Shown: positions 25,202 to 38,200 of the stretch, in pieces | Position numbering within the stretch: position 1 is the stretch's first letter | Layout of the letters: every line of letters begins with the position of its first letter | NCBI GenBank assembly: GCA_021442155.1 | Contig: CM038216.1 | Location: 85,408,945-85,472,944 of the forward strand | Length of the DNA: 64,000 bases | DNA from: Cymbidium sinense | Lineage: Eukaryota; Streptophyta; Magnoliopsida; Asparagales; Orchidaceae | Direction: 5' to 3' | Translations under genes and position numbers: made by a program | Notes under the pieces: generated by a model | What the model saw: the letters and a program-made list of their open reading frames with translations, nothing else | Databases searched by the model: none | What the model was told of the DNA's origin: nothing

Positions 25202-25690
25202 AATGTCAGAACCTTAATGGTTGGAACATCACCGTCAACTAGGCTTAGTCTAGATCTGACAATGGAGGTGAAGGCGGATGCAATGATTATCATAGTGGTG
25301 GTGGGGGATCTGGAGGTGCTGGTGGATATGGAGTTGGTGGTTAGAGTAGTGGTGGTTATGGAGGTGGGAGGAGCGACAGAGGTTACAACCGTGGTGGTGG
25401 CAGAGGGAGAGATCAGGGATATAATGGTGGATCCTGCTACTCGAGAGGTCGGGGTGGTTCTGATGGGAACTAGGGAAAGTGATAAATGGCTGATCTGATC
25501 TGCTACATGTGGAACTGTGTCTCTACTATAGAGCAGTTCTACTTATTTAAGGTTTTTGATTTGCTCTATATGTGCTCATTTTTTATCTATGTCATCACTT
25601 GTGTCTTAGAAAACTTGGTGTGTTACTTGGAATATGAAATTGAAAAGAAGAAATGTTGAATCTGAATTTATTCTTTGTCAAAAATAAAAA
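25202..25690 (+). pseudogene. Glycine-rich RNA-binding protein 3' fragment, copy 5
   Basis: Same left boundary (AATG), but with a small deletion directly after it (AATGTCAG where others have AATGGGCAG), so the first codons are out of frame with the tail. Both codons around A-Q-S-R are TAG. The tail keeps GGYGVGG-, GGYGGGRSDRGY- and SCYSRGRGGSDGN-like parts and a TAG at 25,471. The 3' UTR is present; its A-rich end (from about 25,680) merges with AAAATAAAAAATT satellite text. This copy lies in the 10-kb segment that has no mirror partner. Confidence 0.82.
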
Positions 25691-28600
25691 ATTAAAAATA
25701 AAAATAACCTAAAAACCCTAATCCCCAAACTAAAACTTAAACCGTAAACCTAAAACATAAACCCTAAACCCTAAACCCTAAACCCTAAACCTAAAATAAA
25801 TAATCTAAACTAAATAAAAATAAAAATAAACTTAAATAAAAATAAAAAATTAAATAAACTAAAATAAATAAAAAATAAACTAAATAAACTAAATAAACCT
25901 AAACCTACTAGTCTACATAATTAAAAATAATAAAAAAAATAGAAATACCTATTCCTAAACTCTAAAACTAACCTTAAACCCTAAACCCTAAACCCTAAAC
26001 CCTAAAACCCTAAACCCTAAACCTTAAAACCTAAACCCTATGCCCTAAATCCTAAACCATAAACCCTAAACCCTAAATCCCAAACGTAAAAACCCTAAAC
26101 CGTAAACTAACTCGAAACCCTAAACCCTAAACCCTAAACCGTAAACCCTAAAAAGCTAAAAACCTAAAGCTAAACTAAATAAAACCTAAAAATATAATAA
26201 ATAAAAAAATTTAAACCAAAATAAAATAAATAAAAATAAAGTAAAATAAAATCATAAAAAACAAAACCTAAACTTGAAAAAAATAAAAAAATAAGCAATA
26301 AAAACTAAACTAAAATAAAATAAGAAAACCTTAAATAACTAAAAATAAAAAACCTAAATAAAATAAAAACTAAACCTATACGAAAAAAATAAAACCTAAA
26401 AATAAACCTAAAAATAAAACCAAAAATAAAATAAAATAAAAACTTAAACCTAAACCTAAAATATAAAATAAAACCTAATCCTAAAATGTAAAAGAAAAAT
26501 AAAACTAAACTAAAAAATAAAACTAAACCGAAACCTAAAGATAAAACATAAACTAAAATAAAAAACCTAAACTAAAATAAATAAACCTAAAATAAATAAT
26601 CTAAGCTAAATGAAAAAAAAAATAAACCTAGATATAAATAAAAATAAAATAAACTAAAATAAATAAAAACTAAACTAAATAAACCTAAACCTACCATTTT
26701 ACTTAATTTAAAATAAAAAAAACCCTATCCATAAACCTTAAACCATAAAACTAACCCTAAACCCTAAATGCTAAATCCTAAACCCTAAAACACAAAACCC
26801 TAAACCTTAAACCATAAAACTTAAACCCAAAAACCCAAAATCCTAAACCCTAAACCCAAAACCCTAAACCCCAAACCCAAAACCCTAAACCCTAAAGTTA
26901 CTCTAAACTCTAAACCCTAAACCCTAAACATTAAAAAGCTAAAAACCTAAGCCTAAATTAAATAAAACCTAAAAATAAAATAAATAGAAAAACTTAAACT
27001 AAAATAAAAATATATAAAGCAAAATCATAAAATAAAACCAAACCTAAACCTAACCTAAACTTAGATCTAAAAAAATAATAAAATAATAAAATTAAAACCT
27101 TAAGTAACCTAAAATAAATTAAAACATAAATAAAATAAAAACAAATCCTAAAATAAAAATAAAATAAACTTAAAATAAAATAAAATAAAAACTAAATAAA
27201 AACCTAAAGCTAAAAAATAAACAAAAATACAAAACCTAAAAATAAATAAAAAATAAAACCTAAACCCTAAACTAAAAAAATCCTAAACCTAAAATATAAA
27301 AAAAGAAACCTAATCATAAACTAACATAAACTAAACTAAAATAAATAAAACCTAAACCCAAACCTAAACTAAAAAATAAAACCCTAAAATAAACCTAAAA
27401 TAAAAACCTAAAACCTAAACCTAAAAAAATAAAATAAAAACCTAAACCTAAACCTAAAAGCTAAAAATAAAACCTAAGCCAAAAAAATAAACTAAAATAA
27501 AAAACCTAAACTAAAATAAATAAACTTAAAAGAAATAAACTAAAATAAATAAAAATAAAAAATAAAATAAACTAAAATAAACATAAAATAAACTAAATAA
27601 ACTTAAACCTTCTAGTTTACTTAATTTAAAAAAATAAAAAAAAATAAAAAAACCCTATACCTAAGCCCAAAACTCTAAACCCTAAAACCCTAAATCCTAA
27701 ACCCTAAACCCTAAAACTTAAACCCTAAACCCTAAACCATAAACCCTAAACCCTAAACCGCAAACACCCAAAACCCAAAACCCTAAACCCTAAACTAACC
27801 TAAACCCTAAACACTAAATGAACCCTAAACTCTAAAAAGCTAAAAAATTAAACCTAAATGAAATAAAACCTAAAAATAAAATTAATAAACAAACCTAAAC
27901 CAAAATATCATAAATAAAATAATATTAAATGAAATCATAAACTAAAACCTAAACCTAAACTGAAACCAAAAAAATAAAAAATAATAAAAAATAAACTAAA
28001 ATATAATAAATAAAAATCTTAACTAAACTAAAAAATAAAAAACCTAAATAAAATAAAAACTAATCCTAAAATAAAAATAAAATAGAATAAAATAAAATAA
28101 AATAAGAACTAAATAAAAACTTAAACCTAAAAAATAAACCAAAAAATAAAATCTAAAAATAAATAAAAATATAACTTAAAACCTAAACTTAAAAAACCTA
28201 AACCTAAAATAAAAATAAAATGAACTTAAACATAAACTAACATAAACTAAACTAAAAGAAATAAAACCTAAACCAGAATCAAAAATAAACTAAACTTAAA
28301 CCTAAACCTAATCTGAATAAAATAAAATATACTAAAAATAAACCTAAGTCTAAACTAAAAAATAAAACCTAAAAATAAACGTAAAATAAAAACCTAAAAC
28401 ATAAATTAAAAAAATAAAATAAAAACCTAAACCTTAACCTAAAAATAAAAAAATAAAACTTATACCTAAAAAAAATAAAATACAATAAAAACTAAACTAA
28501 AAAGTAAACCTGAACCTAAACCTAAACCTAAAAAATAAACTAAAATAAAAAATGTAAACTAAACTAAAATAAACTAAAATAAAAAATATAAATTAAAATA

Positions 28601-31089
28601 AATAAACCTAAAATAAATAAACTAAACTAAATAAAAATAAAAATAAAACATATATAAAAATAAAATAAACTAAATAATATTAAACCTACCAGTTTCTTTA
28701 ATTTAAAAAAATAAAAAAATAAAAAAATCCTAACTGAAAACCCTAAACCCTAAAATTAACCCTAAACCCTACACCCTAAAGCTATAGCCCTAAACCTTAA
28801 ACCCTAAACCCCAAAAAATCCTAAATAAACCTAAATAAGCACAGTAATACGTAACTGAACGAAGTATAACCCTAAACTAAACCCTAAAGGCTAACCCTAA
28901 AACCTACAACCTAAAAATGCCCCAAACCCTAGTAAACCCTAAACCAGAACCCTAAAACATAAAAACCTAAACCTAAACCAAATAAACCTAAAATAATATA
29001 AATGAAGCTAAACCTATATATATAAAAAATAAAATAAAATAAACTTAAACTAAACTTGAACCTAAACCTAAACATAAACCTAAACCTAAACCTAAAAATA
29101 ATATAAAATATAAAATAAAAACTAAACTAAACTAAAATAAATAAAAACCTAAACTAAACTAAAAAATAAAATAAACCTAAAAATAAATAACCTAAATAAA
29201 ATAAAAACTAAACGTAAAATAAAAATAAAATATTCCTAAAATAAAATAAAATAAAATAAAAACTAAATAAAAACATAAACCTTAAAATAAATGAAAAATA
29301 AAACCTAAACCCTAAACTAAAAAAAACCTAAACCTGAAATAAACAAAATAAAATTAACCTAAACAAAATAAACTAAACTAAAATAAATAACTAAACCTAA
29401 ATCTAAAACCTTGAACTAAATAAAATAAAATAAACTAAAAGAAACCTAAACCTAAAGTAAAAAAATAAAACATAAAAAGAAACCTAAAATGAAAACCTAA
29501 AACCTAAACCTAAAAAAATAAAATAGTAAACTAAACCTAAATGTAAAAATAAAAAATAAAATCAAAACATGAAAGATAAAATAAAAATAAAAATAAACTA
29601 AAAATTAAATATAAACATAAACCTAAACTTAAAAAATAAACAAAATTAAATATTCCTAAAATATATAAACTAACTGAAAAAAATAAAAAATAAATATAAA
29701 TAAAAAAAATAAACTAAATAAACTTAAACCTCTTTGGTTTGAATTTTAAAAAAAAACCCTAAACACTAAAACCCTAAACCCTAAACCATACCAAAAATTA
29801 ACCCTAACGCTAAGCCCTAAACCCTAAACCCTAAACCCCAAACCCAAAAACCCTAAACCCTAAACTAACCCTAAACACTAAACCGTAAACCCTTAAAAGC
29901 TAAAAACCTAAAGCTAAACTAAATAAAACCTAAAAATATAATAAAAAAATAAAAATTAAAACAAAATAAATTAAATAAAAATAAGTTAAAATAAAATCAT
30001 AAAAAAAACCAAACCTAAACTTAAAAAAATAAAAAAATAAATAATATAAACTTAACTAAAATAAACTAAATAAAAACCTTAACTAACTAAAATATAAAAA
30101 ATCTAAATAAAATAAAAACTAAAGCAAAAATAAAAATAAAATAAACCTAAAATAAAATAAAATAAAAACTAAATAAAAACCTAAACCTAAAAAATCAACC
30201 AACACATAAAACCTAAAAATAAATAAAAAATAAAACCAAAACACAAAACCAAAAAAGCTAAACTTAAAATATAAATAAAATAAACCTAAACCTAAACTAA
30301 AATAAACTAAACTAAAATAAATAAAACTTAAAACTAAAGTTAAAATAAACCAATCCTAAACCTAAACCTAAACTAAAAAAATAAAACCTGAAATTAAACC
30401 TAAAACCTAAACCGTAAAAAAATAAAATAAAAACCTAAACCTAAACCTACAAATAAAAAATAAAACCTAATCCTAAAATATAAAACTAAAGTGAAACCTA
30501 AACCTAAAACAAAAACTAAAATAAATAAACTTAAAATAAATAATCTAACCTAAATAAAAATAAAAATATACTTAGATATAAATAAAAATAAAATAAATTA
30601 AAATAAATATAAAATAAACTAAATAAACCTAAACCTACCAGTTTACTTAATTTAAAGAAATAAAAGAAACCCTAACCCTAAACCTTAAACCATAAAACTA
30701 ACCCTAAACCCTAAATGCTAAATCCTAAACCCTAAAACACAAAACCCTAAACCCTAAACAATAAAACCTAAACCCAAAACCCTAAACCCAAAACCCTAAA
30801 CCCTAAACCCTAAACCCCAAACCCTAAACCCTAAAACCCTAAAGCACTCTAAACTCTAAACCCTAAACCCTAAACCCTAAAAAGGTAAAAACCTAAGCCA
30901 AAATGAAATAAAAGCTAAAAATAAAATAAATGAAAAAACTTAAACTAAAATAAAAAATATGAAATAAAATCATCAATTAAAACCAAACCTAAACCTAACC
31001 TAAACCTAGATCTAAAAAATAATAAAATAATAAAATAAAAACTAAACTAAAATAAAATAAATAAAATCCTTATCTAACCTAAACTAAGG
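25691..31089 (+). repeat. Degenerate telomere-like satellite with the clearest higher-order period
   Basis: The spacer (CCTACTAGTTTACTTAATTT and variants) recurs at about 25,905, 26,693, 27,610, 28,687, 29,725 and 30,637, so unit lengths are about 790, 920, 1,080, 1,040 and 910 bases. Each unit runs spacer, heptamer island (150-250 bases), an AAAAAGCTAAAAACCTAAGC-like link, then AATAAA/CCTAAA texture. The units ending at 26.7 and 30.6 kb share unusual text just after the spacer (AAACTAACCCTAAACCCTAAATGCTAAATCC type), which points to a duplication about four units apart. A short non-repeat blemish (AAGCACAGTAATACG) lies near 28,835. No gene. Confidence 0.92.
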
Positions 31090-32990
31090 TCAGATAGTAC
31101 CTGTCGATCCGAAGACAAACTATCCCATCAATCAGTTCCACTATAGGAGGATGTGAGTCCCCGAGCTTTCTTCTTAGGCTAATTATTGCAAACCAATGGG
31201 CACCTTAGGTTGGTTGATGTTCTCTATGCTGGTAGTGACTCACCCGGTGAGTACACCACTCTTGGCAAATATGAGTCCTCGAGCTTTCTCCTTGAGTTAG
31301 ACACCAAATACCTGTTAGATATGTGACTAGCCATGTCAATTTCTCTAGGGTGTTGGATTAAGCCGCTTAGTGGCCCCATCACCTACGGGCACTCTATTTG
31401 GATCAAGTCATTTGCGACCCCATTTAGACACTACCCGGGTTACTCTAAGATTGGACAGTCCCCCTTTCCTAGTAGCCACCCCAGTGGTTGGAAAATTTGT
31501 TCAGTGGATTCGCAGATTCTCCCTTGGTTCAGTAAATCTAATATAGGCCTAGGATGATATAAGCTCCATCTCCGTTTGGTCCCTCGCAAACTAATAGGGT
31601 CCACGATAAAATAAACTAAAACAAATAAACAAAAATTTCTCTTATGGATTAGTAATTCAAACCATCGAAGGGCCCCTTCTCCCAAGCAGGCATCCTATCT
31701 TTAGGACAGTGTCAGCAAAACTCCCTATAGGAATTTCCTGACTACCTAAGTTAAGATAAATCCCCGGGTCAGCACTCACTCCGTAGTCACCCTTAGGTTG
31801 GGTTCAATCTGTTTTGCCACAAGCAGGTTACCCCTTCAGTCATTCCTCTTTGGAAGATATAAGATTATGACGCATTCTTTCCAGCATGACTGTCGCAAAT
31901 CGATGAGCAACCCTAGGTCAGGTTCGATTTGTTGCCCAAAGAAACCGATCACCTCAATGGCATTTTCTAGTGGAAGATGCGAGTCACTGAGCTTTCTTCA
32001 CTTGAAATGTTCATTACAAAAAAAAGGCACTCCTTTGGTAGGATAGTTCTCCCATCGGTGGGAAGCTACTCCCTTTGGTTTAGTAGATCTGAGATAGGTC
32101 TAAGCTTCTACAAGATCCATCTAAGTTTGATCCATCGGAAACCAAAAGATCCCATCAAAAAAAATTAAAAATTAAAATTAATTCTTGATTATCTTTGAGT
32201 TGATCTAAGTCCCCCAGCGACATTCACTCAATAGTTAGCCCTAGGTCAGGTTCGATTTGTTGCCCAAAATAATCGATCACCCTAGTGGTTTCTTGTTGTT
32301 GAAGATGTGAGTCTCTGCTCTATCTTCCTAACTTGATTGATGCATATCAAAAGGCACCCCCTTTAGTTGGATAGTCCCACTTTGTGGTTGGTAGACTACT
32401 CCCTTTAAATTGGTAAATCTGAGTTAAGTCTAGGCCTCCATGGCTCCTACTCAGTGCGATCCATCGCAAACCAACAGGTTTTTCCTTGAATCAAAATCAA
32501 AAAATCTGAAACAAATCCAATCTCTCCTTGCTCATGGATGATTTGAACTTTCTTCCCTAGTGTAAAGTTCACTTCTCTATCCCTAGTGGATTCAATCTAA
32601 AACAAATTCAACCTTCTTCCCCAGTGGAACTCAAACAAATTTCAATAGAAACAAAACAAACCAAACAATCAATCTAAATTTAACCCTCTCCCCTAGAGGA
32701 GATTTCTCCTCAGTGAGAATAAAATCAAACCTCTCATCCCCTTGTGGATGACTTGAACTTGCTTCCATAGTGGAAGGTTCACACTCTATCCCTTTGTGGA
32801 TTTTTGCTTCTCTCTTATGTCTTGGACATAAACAGAGCCACATTGCACTAAGCTATAGATTCCTTCTACACCCTTGGGTCAGGGATAGATAGTTTCTGTT
32901 AGTGCTTGTGATCTTTCAGTGTTGTTGATCATTTTGGTCAATACCAATACGTGTGGTGTATCTAGTCAGTCACACCACACCTATTGGGTG
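31090..32990 (+). repeat. Tandem hairpin-rich tract T (forward orientation)
   Basis: It begins AGGTCAGATAGTACCTG directly after satellite; the same opening lies at 52,411 inside the right arm in the same orientation. Recurrent parts are GTGAGTC inside GAAGA...TCTTC hairpins (31,150, 31,975, 32,301), GGCACC...TTAGGTTGG, and GATCCATCGCAAACCAACAG. From 32,500 the text changes to CCCCTAGTGGA...-type short repeats. It runs straight into the inner left arm. Several ORFs of 60-82 codons here fall on both strands, are not conserved between units and are rejected as genes. Confidence 0.75.
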
Positions 32991-33239
32991 CCCTTTATTT
33001 ATCTCATTTTTAGGATGAGCTCTCAACACCTCCATCTTAAGCTTAGGATTCCTCTTAGACTTTAATAGTTCATTAGTCTTAAGACATGTCTAGAGATTAG
33101 GTGGACACTCAAACCTAGCCCTGGAAGACTTAGAAGAGTTAGCCATAAGAATAGGTCATGCCTTAGGGGTGTTAGGAAAATTGCCTACCCTTAGCTTGAA
33201 CCATTCCTCACTTTCCTTACCTTCAATTCAAAACTCCAA

Positions 33240-34100
33240 ATCAATTCTATTTGATTTTCTCCAAAGTCAAATCAATTCCATGGTTGAAATCCATGATTGA
33301 AACTCATGATTGAATCCCATAATCAAAAACCATCAAAAATTCCCAAGTCCAAATTTTGCATAAGTCCCTTTAACTTTCCATTAAAAGACTTAATCAAAAT
33401 CATGATTCAAACCTATTCAAATCTTTGATATTTTCTCATGACCCATTTATATTCTCATTTATATTCTCATATATAAATGAAATATAAATACAAACCCATC
33501 AAATCAAACTCAAAATTCCAAATCAACTCATGAAAAGTTTCTTAAGTCCCTTTAATTTGCCATTAAAGGACTTAGCCAAAATCAATCCTAACCTTGATCA
33601 AACCTATTCAAACCCTTGAGATTTTCTCAAAACTTTTTTATATTATCATTTATATTCTCATATATAAATGAAATATAAATATAAATTATTCAAATCAAAT
33701 GCAAAAATTAAATTCAAAATTTAAAATCCTTGAAATTCCCTTAAATCCCTTAATTTCCCATTAATGGATTTAACCTTAACCTTGATCAAACCTACTCAAA
33801 CTCATGAGATTTTCTCAAAACTAATTTTTATTCTCATTGATATTCTCATATATAAATGAAATATGATTATAAATCAATCAAATCCAATTCAAAAATTAAA
33901 TTTCAAATTAAAAAAATTTCTTTAAATCCTTTAAATTCCCTTTAATGGATTTAACCTAAATCATGATTAAACTCTTTCAAATTCTTGAAATTTTCTCATG
34001 ATCAATTTATATTCTCATTTATATTCACATATATAAATAAAATATAATTTCAAACTATCAAAACCTATTCCAAAAATCAAACTCAAATCCATTCAAATTC
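33240..34100 (+). repeat. Tandem repeat, about 180-200 bp, with two hairpins per unit
   Basis: Four units. One hairpin per unit is AAGTCCCTTTAA...TTAAAGGACTT-like, at 33,362-33,391, 33,544-33,573, 33,742-33,772 and 33,924-33,952 (spacings 182, 198, 182). The other is ATTTATATT...AATATAAAT around CTCATATATAAATG. Diverged reverse-complement units are visible at about 51,500-51,990 in the right arm. Confidence 0.82.
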
Positions 34101-34379
34101 CAATCTAAGCCTTTCAAGTCAAAATCTTGAACTTAGCCAAATTACTTTCAAATCAAGCCAAACCCTCGATTTTATCTCATCATTCAATCAACCCTACAAT
34201 CATGATCTCATATATAAATCTAAACCTCAATCAAATAATCAAAACTGAAATCAAAAAAATCAAACCCAAAACCCTTTCATATTCTTCCTTTGAATATGAA
34301 ATTTTCAAATTGATCAAAACCCATTTGACTTCAAACCACTTGTAAATGGATTTATATTTCAATCATAAGTCCATATACA

Positions 34380-35250
34380 AGATCAACCAACTTCAAATCA
34401 AGCTTTGACCCACTTAGGCTCACTTGACCAAAAGTGACTTAAAGTACCCTTATGAGCCAACTTTTGATCCAAACCAAATTGGATTTAACCAAACTCATAT
34501 ACCCCTCTCATCATGATCAACAATCATCATGGGATGATCAATAAATAAAATTGGTTCAAACAAAGTCAAACCTAAGGGTTGACCAAGTCAACACTTAGCC
34601 CAAAATGAAACTTAACATAGCCAAATTCTACCATAGGCCAAATTGATAGAAACCATTGATTTAAGTTCACTCATGACCTATGTTTGAACTTGACCAAGCC
34701 AACATTTGAGCCTAACCTAGCCCAGTTGGCCACTTGACCCAAGTTGACCCAACTTGACAAAAAAATTCAAAATGTGTCAAAACTTGATCTAAGCCAAATT
34801 GACTCAAACCAAGGGTCAAGTTCATTCCAAATCACTTGTTGAACTTGACCAAAGCCTCAATTGGCTAACTAAACCAAACCTAGCCCAATTGACCTTAGAC
34901 CCAACATAACCTAAAGGGTCATGTTGAGAGAAAATTGAACTTAACCCAAATTGATTGGAAATAAAGATCTAAACCTACCCTTGTCCTACCTCAAATAGAT
35001 CAAACAATTCAAATGGGTCAACTTGACCCATTTGACCTAAGTGAATCAAACCAAAGCCACCAAAACATTTCAAATGGTCATACCAAATTGGCCCAACCCT
35101 TAGTTTGACTCAATTTGATCTATTGATCAACTTAACCTAAGTTGACCCATTTTGACATAAATGGGTCAACATGAGCCAAACCCTATCGAATGGATTTCAA
35201 ATCCACTGAAACTTGGCCAAACATAGTTTCTCCACATACCTAACATGTCC
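34380..35250 (+). other. Hairpin-dense TTGACC-rich segment of the left arm
   Basis: Short inverted repeats follow one another: GGTCAAGTTC/GAACTTGACC (34,814-34,823 with 34,841-34,850, perfect), TCAATTGGCTA/TAGCCCAATTGA (34,857-34,892), GCCAAC/GTTGGC (about 34,698-34,730), CAAGTTG/CAACTTG (about 34,740-34,757). The right arm keeps the first as GGTCAAGTTC 50,863-50,872 and GAACTTGACC 50,890-50,899. No gene. Confidence 0.7.
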
Positions 35251-38200
35251 AAAGTGAAAAAATAGCAAAATGACCATCCTACCCCTAGGCCATAGAATAA
35301 ATTTTGGCCTAACCCATGGGTATTTTGGTCATACACTCTTCACAATCACTTGAGGCTTTCCTAAAAGCTCAAATGTACTTATTAATGAGTGGTGCATAAA
35401 ACCTAATGGGTGTGGCTCAGCCCATTTGGTCCATAGACCAAACCCGACCACCTAGCCTCAAATTAAAATTTTAAATTCCCTCTTAAGCTCAAATTCATCA
35501 CATGGGAAGTTGGTAATCCATTCCTTGGATCAAATCAACCATGTGCACACTCAAAACCACCTAAATAACCTCTCCAATCTCATCAATTGAATCAAAATGG
35601 AAAAGGATGGTTTGGCCATCTGATTTCCATAGGGGGAGATGTACTCCCCCTAATTCAATGAAATTTGAATACACTCACTATCGATTGGAGCCTAGGAACC
35701 CAGAGAAACCACCTCAGAGCATTCTTAAACTTCTTAGATAGGATTTGAATTCCCTAATTCTCAATTTTGCACATTACAAATTAGGGGAGCTCAATCCATT
35801 AGCTAACTTCCTCCATACTTGATCTCCATCCAATTACCCTTGTACACTCCATCAGAGGGTCAAGTCGAACTTGCCCAAGCTCTGATTGAAGTTCCCACAG
35901 CAAGGCATTTGGATTAAAGCTGAAGCCCAAGTGAAGTGGTGTTAGTCTAACCCTTTGATCCACTCAACCCCAAGTCCTAGGAATTTCAACAGGGCTTTGT
36001 TTCCACCGATGAACCTCGTCATTGAGCTCGAAAGGTGATCACCTCACGGCGAGGTATGAAATTGTTTGACCACTTAGCTTGATAGGTGTTGGTCGTTTGT
36101 GAAAGAAATGTTCATGGCATGAGAAATCAACTGTTGGATAGGTTGGTAATTATGTTTAGATGGTGTGGGTAGACTTTTGTATGATTCCATGCTAGATCAA
36201 GCTCGGATCTCCCCTTAGATCATGGATGGTCTCCATTGATCCTCAGGGAAGAACTTGGCTCATCTCAGCTGTCCATCCACACATCTTAGATGGCCAACTA
36301 AAATTATTTAGCACGTTTAGTAAATCCATTAACCTTTTAAAACTGCAGGTGAATCCTTAGCCGTGTGATCTTTGATCGAACGGTCGAGGATATTAGCACG
36401 TGTGCAATCACCACCATTTGGGATGTGATGTTCAAGTCACACCCTCACAGCACGATGCATGTAAAGTGCGCTGACCGCCACCGCCACGCATCCCTCCATG
36501 AGCTAAGGATTAAGTAGGGATTAGTTAAATGCCTAATTAATTCCTAATTAGTCCATGTAACTTTTAAAATTCATAACTCTTCATAAAAAATTAGAAAAAT
36601 AAAAGGAAAAATGCTATGGAAAGATAATTTCATCTAGAATAATTTAAAAATGATATTCAATGGATTTTGAGTTACTCTTTTCTCTGAATTTTGGTTTCTT
36701 TAGGAATCTTAATTAGCTAATTATCCTTTAATTAGGTAATCAATTAATCTCTAGGGTTCATTTTAGGGATGACCTCCCTAATTTTCTTGAGATTTATTGA
36801 GGACTTAATTGGGAGAATTTATATTTCATTCCCTAATTACCCCTTTCATGTAATTAAGGGTAATTAATGTGTGATTAGTAGATTTACCCTATGATTAGGT
36901 TTGATTAAGGTTAGATCCAGTGACTAAGGGGTTTATGGCATAATTTTGGGGCATTTCCCTTAAGCTATTCCCTAAACGCCTCCCCCTTTTCTCTCCTTAA
37001 TCCTCTCTTAATTATGGATTAACTCATTAATTATACATTTAATCAATTTTCAAAAATTTTAAAAAGTTCTAGAACTTAATTAATCTACCTTGGGTAGATT
37101 CTTAGGTGTTTAATAGCCTAAGTTTAATTAAATAAATTAAAACCCAATTCACATGTGTGAAAAGGTGTTTTAAAAGTACTTAAAGCTAAATTTAATTAAC
37201 TTTTAATTGTGAGCCAAATTACATTAGACCTTTTCATTATTAGATGCATTACAACTTTAATACCTTGTGGGTTTTATGTCATCTCATTGGCTCATAATTA
37301 CTTAGTTAATTCTTCTAAGGTGGTGTAGGTAAGGGTTAATTAATCTACTTAATTCATACATTAACCTAATCAACACATAAAATGGATTTAATCATTTAAA
37401 AATTAAACAAAAATATCAAACACATGTGGGAATGGGTTAGGAATTGGAAACTCATCTCACCTTTTCAAAAATAAATCAAACTTCAAACTAAACAAAAATC
37501 ATTTTGAGATTCCCTTTGATTTGTTCTAAATTTTATTATTCTATAAGAATGTCTTTAGGATTTAAGTAAAGTGAGTTTGTTTACATGCTTTCATTACTTC
37601 GAATCTTTTCCAACATATTAAGTTGTACACCATGTGATTTCATGCATTCATAATTTCATATTTCAAATTCTAAAAGGAAATCATTTACATTATTTCAAAT
37701 GTGCATGTGTTGGCTAAACTAAAATAGGAGTGGCTATTATCACTACTAAATTCAGATTATTTTCAAAACTTATAACTAAAATATCAAACCTGAAAGTATG
37801 CTACTTATACTTTAATTATAATCTTGCATGTAAAATATTATAAAGGTATGTTTACTATAGGATTCTTTTCTTTCCTATGTTGGTATAGTTTTGAATAGAA
37901 ATTTTGGTGAGATATAAGGTTAATTTGAAAAGGACCTAATGCTCACCTAATTTCATATCCTGTTCATCCCTATGCTACCATTTAATAAGGGTTACCTACA
38001 CATACAACCATAAATTGCATAAACAAAACAAATCTATTAAACAACTTTTGCATATTCTTTTTCCATTTCATTTCTTTTATATATATTTTTTTACTTACAG
38101 AAAATGGTATATTAGTCTGGACAACCTCGAGGTTACGAGGCTTTAAGTATCCCTAAGTAGGTCTTGTACCTTAAACCTCTAGTTAACAATGGTGTTGTAC

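Noticed and set aside
28835..28870. Short non-repeat text inside satellite as a possible small gene or insertion
   Set aside because: Only about 30 bases, with no target duplication, structure or coding signal.
31333..32168. Overlapping ORFs of 63-82 codons in tract T
   Set aside because: They lie on both strands, do not recur in the other T copies and show no protein family features.
33240..34100. CRISPR-like regular spacing
   Set aside because: Units are diverged throughout, there are no unique spacers between identical repeats, and the sequence is from a plant.
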